From contig JBFWWP010000021.1 of assembly GCA_050246115.1 (NCBI GenBank), forward strand, positions 42,968 through 106,967: a stretch of DNA of 64,000 nucleotides, written 5' to 3'. This stretch comes from JBFWWP01 sp050246115. Its GTDB lineage: Bacteria; Planctomycetota; UBA8108; UBA1146; JAJFFE01. Below are positions 55,701 to 63,896 of this stretch, piece after piece. The position numbers and the translations under genes are program-made. Position 1 is the first letter of the stretch; every line of letters begins with the position of its first letter. The notes under the pieces were generated by a model. It saw only the letters and a list, made by a program, of their open reading frames with translations. It was not told the origin of the DNA and did not search any database.

Positions 55701-56332
55701 GAGATCGAGGATCCGGAGTCCTGGAAGAACTCGACGTCGGCGTCGCACGCGAGTTGCACGAAGCAGTGGTCGCCGCCACAAGGCACCCCGCCGAAGGGGA
55801 CGGCGCCGCCGAGGATGCTCCCGCCGCCCCCGCACTCTCCCCAATACCCGGTGTCACCCGGTTCGTACACCACGTGATCCCTCGGAGTCGCACCCGGCAC
55901 GCGACCGACCAGCGGCTCGATCCAGTAGCGCTCGTCCTCAGCGAGTTCGACCAGGAGGTAGAGGCCGTCGTCCAGGAGCCCGCCAACGACACGGGCCGCT
56001 TTTTCGGACTCCACGGTGCCGACCAACGTCGGCACGGATCCCGGGTCCTGCGCCGTCAGCTTGCCCGAGCCGTCCTGCACCAGGAGCTGATAGCCCTCGG
56101 CGCGGATGGAGCGGCGTGCGAGGTGAAGGGTCCGCGTTCTCCCGGCCAGATCCACCGCTACGGAGAAGAAGTCCGGAGCCGCCGGTGGAACGTCGAGTTC
56201 GACCAACGAACTCCGCACGAGGCCGAGTGTGCCATTGACGTCGTTCCGACTCGGCTGGGCGGTGACCAAGGTGGGCCATGCCAACACTGCGAGAGTCAAC
56301 ACTCGAAGGAACGAAAGCCTGCGACCGACCAT
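52775..56332 (-). CDS. Secreted reprolysin-like (M12B) metalloprotease with five repeats and dockerin
   Basis: The 1185-residue exported protein starts with signal segment SFLRVLTLAVLAWPTLVTAQ (20). The prodomain is followed by a metalloprotease domain with the zinc site HELGHNWSADHC near residue 355. Then come five repeats of about 140 residues, each beginning NDxC-A-x-A (NDVCAAALEI, HDVCEEAWNV, HDACNTPLTV, NDLCADALTV, NDLCSDAIPV). Most hold a D-x-V-W/F-Y-R-Y/F-T core and a DxGMDTVL/LS-x-x-x-x-C segment. They resemble PPC-type or secreted-enzyme beta domains. The C-terminus is a dockerin pair (GDCNSDGLANIADAV, DANDDEMLNIADVV) with tail CGPDPTPG. ATG at 56332 has AAGGAG 7 nt upstream; a Met at 56437 extends it without a site. 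Confidence 0.85.
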   Translation of the reverse strand: MVGRRLSFLRVLTLAVLAWPTLVTAQPSRNDVNGTLGLVRSSLVELDVPPAAPDFFSVAVDLAGRTRTLHLARRSIRAEGYQLLVQDGSGKLTAQDPGSVPTLVGTVESEKAARVVGGLLDDGLYLLVELAEDERYWIEPLVGRVPGATPRDHVVYEPGDTGYWGECGGGGSILGGAVPFGGVPCGGDHCFVQLACDADVEFFQDSGSSISRTQSRVEIIVHLANNVFEREASLTHHITATIVRTAQPDPYTVTESVALLAQVAAEWGPGTHGGIARDTVHLFTGRDVDGTVIGRAYEGVICDAEFGMGFSQSPFSTNMASVSDLTVHELGHNWSADHCTCATPPYTMNPGITAANRFHPSESLPQIVAHRDSRTCLTAQRVNDVCAAALEICPGTISGSTTNTSNSAAIGCGTNALLDSWYLYRPAVSGIATIHTNGSSMDTVLAVWDGCPGPANATRLDCDDDSGIGNASLVSVNVLGGRAYLIQIARNNNLTGTFSLTIEGPPCEAPFHDVCEEAWNVGPGEFFGSTSAAIDDGDSSCGASLLSPDVWYRYTPQSNGIVVADTCDSQFDTVLSVFTDCPLQGGVELACNDDASNGCGSSAADLQSRVEFTAGAGTTYYFRVSGHFGVRGSYRFRLSGPQARHDACNTPLTVPLGTSYHSLVGMTPSTLTPGCGGDGSIDAFFRFTAPANGLLIVSTCGTHDLYGDDSGMDTVLALYPSCGAAPLLCNDDAAAGLCPGNDFGDRRDSLVSIETSTGFSYVIRVAVFSGGVPAPFVLNVALVPENDLCADALTVVEGTHFGDLQFATASSSSICSAVTGPDVFYRFTTPISGRVVVTTCGTHDLGGVDSGMDTLLSLHSSNCTGFLAEFDCNSNWNVGATFPSACSGGLDSGLARDAAVSAVMNAGQTLRIRVAATAATTPGPFLLNIFVVPTNDLCSDAIPVSEGTRFGTFGAATTQSTAPCLPVNLTSIDDVWFSYTAGAAGTLFVNTCGTHDLNGPDLGVDTNLTIYSGNCTGFIGIFDCNDTSSAVDSLDPLACAGEDDGLARDAATRVTMSAGQTVNIRLGRTAVLVPPFPDGGTFQLNVSFVDAVAFRRGDCNSDGLANIADAVTLLSVLFPTATPPALPCRDACDANDDEMLNIADVVAALGALFGSPPAPLPPPIACGPDPTPGSGALCTDYAHCP

Positions 56333-56630
56333 GATTGGGCTCCTTAGCCATAGAGGTACGAGGAGGAGGTACGAGAAGAATCCTCTTTCGCCCATCAGCC
56401 GAGAAGGACCGCTCTGGCGTGCCAGGAATCGTCGCAAGACGCCGGGCGGAAGGTCCTTACGACGCAGGCGCGGTGACGGCGTCCGAGCCTCGGCGGGGGG
56501 AGCAGAGCTTGACCCGGCAGACGCGGAGCCCTAGGCTCCGGCTATCGCCAACCGGTGATGACGGATGACGGTGATGAAGGATGACTTCGGGGGGCCGAGG
56601 TTCTGTGAAGATGAAGATGCGGAGAGACTC

Positions 56631-58553
56631 ATGTCGAAGGCCATGCGAACGGTTGGACCGCGGGTCGAAGTCAGTGGGCGCCTGACGAAGCCTCTCGTGC
56701 GCGAGCACGGGCTGTTGCGGCCGGCTACTTGGGACGAGGCGCTGGACCGCGCCGCCGAGGGCTTTCGACGCAACCTGAACGCTCACGGCCCGAACTCGGT
56801 GGGGACCTTCAGCTGTTCGAAGTCCACCAACGAGGTCAACTTCTTGGCGCAGAAGCTGAACCGAGTCGTGTTCGGAAACAACAACATCGACAGCTGCAAC
56901 CGGACGTGACACGCACCCAGCGTCGTCGGTCTGGCGACAGTATTCGGTGCGGGGGGCGGTACGAGCAGCTATCGCGAAGTCGAAGAAACCGACGTCGTGT
57001 TCCTTTGGGGGTCGAACGCGAGGGCGGCCCACCCGATTTGGTTCCACCATCTCCTGAAGGGGATTCGCAACGGCACGCGGTTGTATGTGATGGATCCGCG
57101 GCGGACGGCTTCCGCCGAGTGGGCCGATGTGTGGATGGGACTCCAGGTGGGCAGCGATGTCGCGCTGGCCAACACCATGGCCCGTGAGATCATCCATGCG
57201 GGTCTCGCGAACCAGGCCTTCATCGCGAACGCGACCGAGGGCTTCGACGCGTACCGCGCGGTCGTGGAGGAATACACGCTCGAGCGCGGGGAGCAACTGA
57301 CTGGAGTGCCGGGATCGGTGATCGCCGAGGGGGCGCGGATGTTCGCGCGGGCCGAGCGAGCCATGATCTGTTGGACGCTCGGGATCACGGAACACCACAA
57401 TGCCGTGGACAACGTGCTCGCCTTGATCAACCTCGCGCTCCTCACCGGGCACGTAGGGCGCTGGGGCAGCGGGCTGAATCCGCTGCGTGGGCAGAACAAC
57501 GTCCAGGGCGGCGGAGACATGGGGGCCATCCCCAACCGCTTGCCGGGATTCCAGGATATCCTCGATCCCGATGTGCGGACGCGTTTCGAGCAAGCGTGGG
57601 GCTGTAGCATCCAACCGCGGCATGGCCTCAACCTGACGCAGATGTTCCACGCCATGGACGAGGGCGACCTGACGGCGCTCTACGTCATCGGCGAGAACCC
57701 GATGAACTCCGACCCCGACTCGCACCGTGTGGAGCGGCTACTCCGCGGCTTGGATCACTTGGTGGTGCAAGAGATCCTGATGACGAAGACGGCCGAGTTG
57801 GCGCACGTGATCCTTCCGTCCGCGGCGACGTGGTGCGAAGGTGAAGGAACGGTCACCAACAGTGAGCGGCGCGTTCAGCGGGTGCGCAAGTCGATGACGC
57901 CACCGGGCGAAGCGCGCGACGAACTCTGGATCATCGCAGAGCTGGCGCGGCGGCTCGGACGCGATCTTGGCTCGCCGGACGCCGAGGCAGCGTGGAACGA
58001 GTTCCGGTCGTTGGCTCCGGCGTTCGCCGGTGGCATGAGTTACGAACGCCTCGATGCGCTCGGCGGGATCCAGTGGCCGTGTCCGGACGAGTCGCACCCG
58101 GGCATGCCCTTCCTGCACGGCCGCCTCTGGGATTCCCCGCGTTCTGGGCCGGCGGCGCCGTTCAGCGTCGTGCATCACGAAGGCCCGGTCGAGACGCCGG
58201 ACGGGGAGTACCCGTTCGTGCTGACCACGGGACGCCGCCTCGAGTCGTACAACACCGGCGTCCAGACCGGTGGCTACTCGTCGCCGCTGCACTTCGGCGA
58301 GACTTTGGACCTGTCGCCAGAAGACGCGGGCCAGCTCGGGGTCCGGGACGGTCAGTCGGTTCGGGTCGTGTCCCGGCGTGGGGAACTCGTGGTGCCGGCG
58401 CGAGTGGATTCGGCCTTGCAGCCGGGCCTCGTGTTCATGACACTCCACTTTCCGGATCAAGTTGCTACGAACGTGCTCACGATCGACGAGACCGATCCGC
58501 GCTCCGGCACCGCCGAGTTCAAAGCGTGCGCGGTGCGGGTGGAGCGATTGTAG
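56631..58553 (+). CDS. fdhA: Formate dehydrogenase catalytic subunit, selenocysteine-containing (split FdhA, C-terminal part)
   Basis: The protein is 640 residues including selenocysteine and oxidises formate at a Mo/W-bisMGD centre. The frame is broken only by TGA at 56907-56909, in SCNRT-U-HAPSVVGLA. That is the active-site U-H position of formate dehydrogenases, and the frame continues unchanged afterwards. Other MGD-binding motifs follow: GSNARAAHP, GQNNVQGGGDMGA and VTNSERRVQRV. The start region MRTVGPRVEV then RLTKPLVREHGLL corresponds to the point just after the Fe4S4 domain in ordinary FdhA. That domain lies instead in the gene at 60494. ATG 56631 has GGAG 8 nt upstream; ATGs at 56565 and 56574 are alternatives. 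Automated callers would split it into two ORFs. Confidence 0.9.
56907..56945 (+). promoter_or_regulatory. Bacterial SECIS element after in-frame UGA
   Basis: Just after the UGA, 56922-56927 (GTCGTC) pairs with 56933-56938 (GGCGAC) through five Watson-Crick pairs and one G-U pair. It presents the five-base loop GGTCT. In E. coli fdhF the SelB-binding loop GGUCU also starts 18 nt after UGA; here the spacing is likewise 18 nt. This supports selenocysteine insertion over a stop or pseudogene. Confidence 0.85.
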
Positions 58554-58589
58554 GGTAACCCAATAGCGCAGTGAGGGGGCGGGTCGCGC

Positions 58590-60497
58590 GTGGATCTCAA
58601 GATCTCTTCCGTGGAACCGAGTACCGATGAGCGCGCCGCCGTCGACGCCCTCTTGGGCGCCCCCGACTCGCCTTGGAGCGGCGGCGAGCGCACCCTCGAG
58701 AAACTCCGCTCGGGAGTAGGCGGTCACCAGCAGCGGTCCCAGCGGCACCTGCTCCTGCCGGGCTTGCAGGCACTCCAGGCGCGCGTCGGCTGGATCAGCG
58801 AGGGCGGGCTCAACTACGTTTGCCGCCGATTGGGCGTCCCGCCGGCCGAGGCATGGGGGGTTGCGACCTTCTACTCGCTGCTGGCCACGACTCCGCGCCC
58901 GCGCCGGGTGCTGCACGTCTGTGAGGATTTGGCGTGTCTCACCCGCGGTGCGCGTGGGATCATCGACGGCCTCCGCGCTTCCTCCTGCATCGATCTCGCG
59001 GCGGCGTCGGCGCCCGGAGTCGACCCGGACCGCAGTGCCCCCGGGTGGATCGTGGCTCCGTGTCTCGGCCTCTGCGACCAGGCCCCGGCCGCGTACGTCG
59101 CGAGCGCGGGAGTCGCTCCGCGGGAGGCTTCACTCGGTGGCCTGACTCTCGAGCGAGCTTTGCGCACCCTGAGCGCGGGCGTGGCGGATGAAACCGTGGC
59201 GCAACGTGACGCCGCCGCGGAGGCGCCACTGCGGCAGCAAGGGGCAACGGATCTCCGGTTGTTGCGCCGCGTCGGGACGGTCGATCCCACGAGCATCACG
59301 GCCTATCGCGCAGCGGGCGGGTTCACCGCGCTCGAGTCCGCGCTTCAGGGCGGGGCCGAAGAGGTGATTCGGACCGTTACCGAGTCCGGGCTCGTCGGTC
59401 GAGGCGGAGCTGCGTTCCCGACCGGTCGGAAGTGGCAGGCGGTGCGCTCCGAACCTGCGCGACCCCACTATCTGATCTGCAACGCCGACGAGTCCGAACC
59501 GGGTACGTTCAAGGATCGGCTGCTGTTGACGCATGATCCGTTTGCGATCGTGGAGGCCATGATCATTGCTGGTTTCGCGACCGGCTGCAGCCACGGGTTC
59601 GTGTACCTGCGCGGGGAGTATCCGCTCGCCCACGATCGCGTCGCGAATGCGCTCGCGGCCTGCCGCGACAACGGCTATCTCGGGCGCGACGTCCGCGGAT
59701 CGGGTTTCGGCTTCGACATCGAGATCCGGCGTGGGGCCGGTGCGTACATCTGCGGGGAAGAGACCGCGATCTTCGAGTCCATCGAAGGCAAGCGAGGGGA
59801 GCCCCGCAACAAACCGCCGTTCCCGTTCCAGGTGGGGCTCTTCGGCAAGCCGACGCTGGTGAACAACGTCGAGACGCTGGCAAACGTGCCGTGGATCCTC
59901 GAGCACGGGGCCGACGAGTTCCGTAAGGTCGGGACGCAACCGTCTCCGGGAACTCGGCTGTTCTGTTTGAGCGGCGCGGTCGCCGCGCCCGGCGTGTACG
60001 AGCTACCGCTCGGCACGAGCCTGCGCGAAGCAGTCCAGCTCGCTGGAGGGGTTCCAGGGGGAGAGGCACTCGGCGCGGTGCTGCTCGGAGGGGCTGCGGG
60101 GAGTTTGCTCGGTCCGAGCGAGATCGACCTGCCGCTGACGCACGAGGCGGCGCGGGCCGCGGGGCACTCCCTCGGGTCCGGGGTCATTCTCGTCTTCGAT
60201 CAGCGCCAGGATTTGTTCGACGTACTGCGGCGCGTGGCCGCGTTCTTCCGCGACGAGTCCTGCGGACAGTGTGTCCCGTGCCGAGTTGGCACCGTGAGGC
60301 AAGAGGAAGCGCTCACCCGTCTGTGCAGCGCGCCCTCGCATGCCGAGCGGGCCGCGGCGGAAGGGCTCATCGGCGAGATCGGCGCGGCGATGCGCGACGG
60401 TTCCATTTGCGGACTCGGACAGACCGCGTCCTCCGTGATCGAGACGGCCCTCGCTCGTTTTCCTCACCTCCGTGCCGCGGGAAGTTCGAAACCATGA
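58590..60497 (+). CDS. NAD-linked formate dehydrogenase diaphorase subunit (NuoE-NuoF fusion)
   Basis: The 635-residue protein passes electrons from formate to NAD+. Residues about 30-200 are the 24-kDa NuoE thioredoxin-like domain. It has its four 2Fe-2S Cys in CEDLAC and CLGLC. Residues about 240-630 are the 51-kDa NuoF domain: FMN site GRGGAAFPTGRKW, NAD-binding GAGAYICGEETA, and the 4Fe-4S ligands in SCGQCVPCRVGT plus ICGLG. The fusion is known from HoxF and FdsB-type enzymes. GTG at 58590 lies 37 bases after the catalytic gene. A GTGAGGGGG sequence upstream may be its ribosome-binding site. Its stop overlaps the next start by 4 bases (ATGA). Confidence 0.92.
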   Translation: MDLKISSVEPSTDERAAVDALLGAPDSPWSGGERTLEKLRSGVGGHQQRSQRHLLLPGLQALQARVGWISEGGLNYVCRRLGVPPAEAWGVATFYSLLATTPRPRRVLHVCEDLACLTRGARGIIDGLRASSCIDLAAASAPGVDPDRSAPGWIVAPCLGLCDQAPAAYVASAGVAPREASLGGLTLERALRTLSAGVADETVAQRDAAAEAPLRQQGATDLRLLRRVGTVDPTSITAYRAAGGFTALESALQGGAEEVIRTVTESGLVGRGGAAFPTGRKWQAVRSEPARPHYLICNADESEPGTFKDRLLLTHDPFAIVEAMIIAGFATGCSHGFVYLRGEYPLAHDRVANALAACRDNGYLGRDVRGSGFGFDIEIRRGAGAYICGEETAIFESIEGKRGEPRNKPPFPFQVGLFGKPTLVNNVETLANVPWILEHGADEFRKVGTQPSPGTRLFCLSGAVAAPGVYELPLGTSLREAVQLAGGVPGGEALGAVLLGGAAGSLLGPSEIDLPLTHEAARAAGHSLGSGVILVFDQRQDLFDVLRRVAAFFRDESCGQCVPCRVGTVRQEEALTRLCSAPSHAERAAAEGLIGEIGAAMRDGSICGLGQTASSVIETALARFPHLRAAGSSKP

Positions 60498-61462
60498 TCG
60501 AGCCTTTGCGACTGAACCGTCGGCGAGCCGAGTCGGACGCAGCGTCCGCGGCGATCACGATCGAGATCGATGGACAGGCGGTCGCGGTGTCGCCCGGCAC
60601 GACGATCCTCTCGGCGTGTCGGCAGGTCGGTGTGTCGATCCCTACGTTGTGCTTCTTGGAGACCCTGCGGCCCGTCAACGTCTGCCGCTTGTGCGTCGTC
60701 GAGATCGAAGGGGCTCGCGTGCTCGCCCCGAGCTGTTCGCGCGCGGCTGAACCTGGCATGAAGGTGAAGACCTCGTCGCCGCGGGTGAAGCACACCCGCA
60801 AGATGGTGCTCGAGTTCTTGGCGTCGTCGGTCGACCTCTCGACGGCGCCGGGGCTTCCGCAGCTACTCGCCGAGTACGACTGTCACCCCGAGCGTTACGG
60901 CACGGCGCAGTCCCCGAAAGCGTGCGCCGAGCGCGACGCTGCGGTACCCGGGCACCACCATGCGGCGCCGATGGGGCAGGCGGCGACGTTGGCGCAGCCG
61001 GTTCGGGTCGACAACGACCTCTATGTCCGGGACTACTCGAAGTGTGTCCTGTGCTACAAGTGTGTCGAGGCCTGTGGAACCGATCATCAGAACACGTTTG
61101 CCATCGCGGTAGCGGGCCGAGGTTTCGACGCGCGCATCTCGACCGAGCGCGCCGTCACGCTCCCCGACTCCGCGTGTGTGTACTGCGGCAACTGCGTCGC
61201 TGTGTGTCCCACTGGCGCGCTCATGGCGAAGCCGGAGCACGACCTGCGAACCCAGGGGCAGTGGGATGAGGCGAAGCAGACGCAAACCGACACCATCTGC
61301 CCGTATTGCGGAGTCGGGTGCACGTTGACGCTGCACACGCAAGGCGACCAGATCGTGAAGGCGACTTCGCCCTTGGACAACTCGATCACCCAGGGCAACC
61401 TGTGCATCAAGGGCCGCTTCGGTTGGCAGTATGTGCAGAGCCGCGACACGCCCAAGACCTGA
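60494..61462 (+). CDS. Split FdhA N-terminal part: 2Fe-2S, 2x[4Fe-4S] and MGD Fe4S4 domain
   Basis: The 322-residue protein has four cluster sites in order. A plant-type 2Fe-2S domain has Cys in IPTLCFLE, NVCRLCVVE and APSCSR. Two ferredoxin-type 4Fe-4S motifs are CVLCYKCVEACGT and CVYCGNCVAVCPTGA. The C-terminal CPYCGVGCTLTLHTQGDQIV (20), closed by NLCIKGRFGWQYVQS, is the Fe4S4 domain that opens the catalytic subunit in unsplit FdhA. The usual NuoG His-Cys cluster (HxxxCxxC) is absent. The protein ends exactly where the catalytic gene resumes. ATG at 60494 overlaps the preceding stop (ATGA). The complex therefore needs this gene for the electron path from the active site to NuoEF. Confidence 0.92.
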   Translation: MIEPLRLNRRRAESDAASAAITIEIDGQAVAVSPGTTILSACRQVGVSIPTLCFLETLRPVNVCRLCVVEIEGARVLAPSCSRAAEPGMKVKTSSPRVKHTRKMVLEFLASSVDLSTAPGLPQLLAEYDCHPERYGTAQSPKACAERDAAVPGHHHAAPMGQAATLAQPVRVDNDLYVRDYSKCVLCYKCVEACGTDHQNTFAIAVAGRGFDARISTERAVTLPDSACVYCGNCVAVCPTGALMAKPEHDLRTQGQWDEAKQTQTDTICPYCGVGCTLTLHTQGDQIVKATSPLDNSITQGNLCIKGRFGWQYVQSRDTPKT

Positions 61463-61510
61463 GAGAGCCCACTGAAAGAGCCAGCGCGCGAGCACTCACC
61501 GCTAGGCCCG

Positions 61511-62359
61511 GTGCCCGGCCTCGGGTATCGCGGCGTCGTTTCGTCACGAACCGCGTCCCCGCTAGGAGCGGCGTCGAACTCCCCGATCGCGGTGGCGGTC
61601 GCGGAGGAAGTGCCGATCGCGATCGTGTACGACCAAGAGCCGCATGCGGTGCTGATGGGGACGCCGCTGGACCTCGAGGACCTCGCGGTGGGTTTCTCCC
61701 TGACCGAAGACGTGATTCGGTGCGCAGAGGATCTGCGCGCCATCGACGTCGTGAGACACAGTCGCGGCATCGAGCTCAAGATCCAACTCGACCCAGGAGC
61801 GATGACGGCCACCCGGCTCCGTGCCCGGCGCATGTCCTCCCGGACGGGCTGTGGTCTGTGTGGCGTCGAGGCGCTCGACGACGCGCTGCGAACTCCGTGT
61901 CCCGTGTCGTCGGGTGCGACCTACGAGCTGGCCACGATCTGGCAGGCCAGTCGCGAGTTCGAGCGGCACCAAACCCTGAACGCAGGAACCCGAACGGTGC
62001 ACGGTGCGTGCTGGGTGGACGCCGAAGGTGTCATCCAGATCGTGCGCGAGGACGTCGGTCGCCACAACGCGCTCGACAAAGTCATCGGCGCCTTGGCGCG
62101 GTCAGCGACGCCAGCCGAAAGCGGCTTCTTCGTCGTGAGTAGCCGCGCGAGCTTCGAGATGGTCCAGAAAACGGCCGTTGCGGGCGTGCCGTTACTCGCA
62201 GCCGTTTCCCGCCCAACCGGATTGGCCATCGACCTCGCCGACTCGCTGGGCCTGACCCTCGTCGGTCTCCTCCGCGGCGAGAGCGCCCTGCTCTACACCC
62301 ACCCCGAGCGCATCGTGATGGGCCCGGCTGCACCCCCCGCCGCGAGCGCGACCCCATAA
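61511..62359 (+). CDS. fdhD: Formate dehydrogenase accessory sulfurtransferase FdhD
   Basis: The 282-residue protein matches FdhD, which transfers sulfur to the Mo cofactor and is needed for formate dehydrogenase activity. Seen motifs are the early VPIAIVYD and HAVLMGTPLDLEDLAVGF, the Cys pair in RTGCGLCGVEALDD and DVGRHNALDKVIG, then SRASFEMVQKTAVAGVPLL (19). GTG at 61511 is the first usable start after the in-frame TGA of the previous gene. Its ribosome-binding site is weak, so translation may depend on coupling. It is the fourth gene of the formate dehydrogenase operon. Confidence 0.95.
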   Translation: MPGLGYRGVVSSRTASPLGAASNSPIAVAVAEEVPIAIVYDQEPHAVLMGTPLDLEDLAVGFSLTEDVIRCAEDLRAIDVVRHSRGIELKIQLDPGAMTATRLRARRMSSRTGCGLCGVEALDDALRTPCPVSSGATYELATIWQASREFERHQTLNAGTRTVHGACWVDAEGVIQIVREDVGRHNALDKVIGALARSATPAESGFFVVSSRASFEMVQKTAVAGVPLLAAVSRPTGLAIDLADSLGLTLVGLLRGESALLYTHPERIVMGPAAPPAASATP

Positions 62360-62969
62360 CCCGCAGTAGGGATCACGTCGCGCTGATCGCCGCCCAGGCT
62401 TCCGCTTCTCCTCTCCACCCTCGCCTCGTCATCGCCGTGGCGCATCCGCCGAAACCCATCGCCCATTCACCACCGCGACGCATCCGCAGAGCCACCGCCC
62501 CTTCAACGCCCAGGCACGCCCTGGGAGCGCGGACAGCCTGTCCGCATCGCCCGCGCACATCCCGTTCGCGCCACACCAACACGCCCGCTGCCATCCCACT
62601 GCGACGAGCCACCTCCGCACCACCCGCCTGCTGGTGAGCGTTCTGAACGGCGCCAGCCGCGGCACGTCGGTCGTCGGCGACCAGACGTTCTTCTTGCACT
62701 ACGGCCGCGCTACCTACCGCGATCGGAGGTTCTCGCTCCGCATCGAGCACTTCCGCGCGAACGAGATCGACCCGCCGTCGACCGACTCCACGTACGACCT
62801 CGTGGGTAACCAGACCTCCGAGACGACAGACGTCAACCTCGAGTTCGCCCAGCACGAGCACGCGCTCCCGCCGCTCACCTGCCTGTGCGCCCTTGCACGA
62901 CACCATCACCACCGATCACCAGTTCGAAGCCTGGGGTCGACCGACAACCGTTCGATTGGTGGGTAGAGA
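62360..62969. other. Low-coding region, possibly degraded
   Basis: About 610 bases after fdhD. Long open frames exist on both strands, but translations are Arg/Pro/His or Gly/Val biased and no start has a convincing ribosome-binding site. A plus-strand stretch at 62668-62880 translates into a balanced, beta-looking peptide (QTFFLHYGRATYRDRRFSL, 19 residues) and may be a coding fragment. A clustered run of CA-rich sequence is otherwise all I see. Confidence 0.4.
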
Positions 62970-63262
62970 TGAAGTTCTGCCCAGGCAAAAATGGTATACC
63001 GCAGGTGGAGATCTCAGACTCCAGTGCTACAAATGTGGGCGGCATTGATGACGAGTACGTGTGGAGTTCACGGGGATTACTCTCGGGCGGGTGTTTCCCC
63101 AACGTCAATGCATGGAAATCGGAGGACATGGCCTCCCGTTGGGCTGGCGCTGTGTTCCTCAAGGCTGAGAAGAAGTTCAGGAAGGTCCGCAGCTACCGCG
63201 ACATACCCTCCTTGGTCTCTTCAGTGAGGAAGGAGGCGGACGCTCGGGCCGCCGTCGCGTAG
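62970..63262 (+). pseudogene. Transposase C-terminal remnant, IS256-like
   Basis: This 98-codon frame has no N-terminal two thirds and no start with a ribosome-binding site. It ends with ASRWAGAVFLKAEKKFRKVR followed by SYRDIPSLVSS, the R-W-x-A-x-x-x-L-x-A-E-K-x-F-R-x-V pattern that I associate with IS256/Mutator-type transposase C-termini. I read it as the end of a broken insertion element. No terminal inverted repeats were found. Confidence 0.45.
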
Positions 63263-63338
63263 CCTTTGTGAGCGCTGTCCGATCCGTCTCTTTTCAACGA
63301 CGGACGGGACAACCCCCCCGTACGGAAAGGCGGTCTTA

Positions 63339-63896
63339 ATGGGTCGCAGTTTGCCCCTCTCTGGGCTCGCGGCCGTGGTGGTTCTCGCGTCCTGTTGGGT
63401 CGAGTGGACGGATTCTTGGTCGATACCTCTAGCCGCGCAAGAGCCGGACAAGCCAACCAAACGAAGCCCGACCGCCGCACCGGGAGAGTTTCTGGATTCG
63501 CTTCATGCCGCTCCCAAGTACGTTCAAGAGACCTACAAGAACACCCCTCCAGCCGACGGTGTGCACATATTGCTTGGAGTGGGGAGCATCCCGCCCGAAA
63601 GTAGTCCGCCGAGTGAGCTCGGTAGCACGTTCGTGTCTTCCGCGAAGTGCGGGCTCGGTGTCGAGAACGGCATGATGGGTCCATCGCGATCGAGTCCTGG
63701 GCGTGCCAGTTGGCCTCGGTCGGTGAGGGGGCCGGTTGCTGAGCGGCGTGACCGTCGGAAGCGTCGTTCCCGGTGGCCCGATGGCGGGCGGTGTTGGCAA
63801 GTGTTGGTGACGGGCTCTAACGCCTTGGTGTTCAGCGATCTCCGGCACTCGGGGTCCACGCCCACGAGAACCAAGTCGTGCCACATTCACGAGTGA
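63339..63896 (+). CDS. Doubtful secreted protein of unknown function
   Basis: The 185-codon frame has a plausible signal peptide or lipoprotein signal (GLAAVVVLASC, then AAQ at about residue 34). A charged, Pro-rich region KPTKRSPTAAPGEFLDSL and YVQETYKNTPPADGVHILLG follow. The ATG at 63339 has AAAGG nearby, reading GGAAAGGCGGTCTTA before ATG. The last 75 residues are Arg/Ser/Gly-rich and look like run-on into non-coding sequence, so a frameshift or truncation around 63650 is possible. No family recognised. Confidence 0.35.
   Translation: MGRSLPLSGLAAVVVLASCWVEWTDSWSIPLAAQEPDKPTKRSPTAAPGEFLDSLHAAPKYVQETYKNTPPADGVHILLGVGSIPPESSPPSELGSTFVSSAKCGLGVENGMMGPSRSSPGRASWPRSVRGPVAERRDRRKRRSRWPDGGRCWQVLVTGSNALVFSDLRHSGSTPTRTKSCHIHE

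Noticed and set aside
56907..56909. fdhA broken by a nonsense mutation or frameshift
   Set aside because: The stop is exactly at the Sec site, the frame continues unchanged, and a SECIS-like hairpin follows with the known spacing. Sec insertion explains it better.
62373..62912. Minus-strand ORF of 179 codons after fdhD
   Set aside because: Val/Arg/Glu/Gly-rich shadow-like translation, no ribosome-binding site, no family recognised.
62634..62966. Plus-strand ORF of 110 codons with a balanced composition in its middle
   Set aside because: No usable start, no domain; at most a decayed coding fragment, so it is described within the low-coding region only.
63780..63880. Possible integron attC-like site around TCTAACGCC
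   Set aside because: The core does not fit RYYYAAC/GTTRRRY with a paired partner, and no integrase or cassette structure is present.
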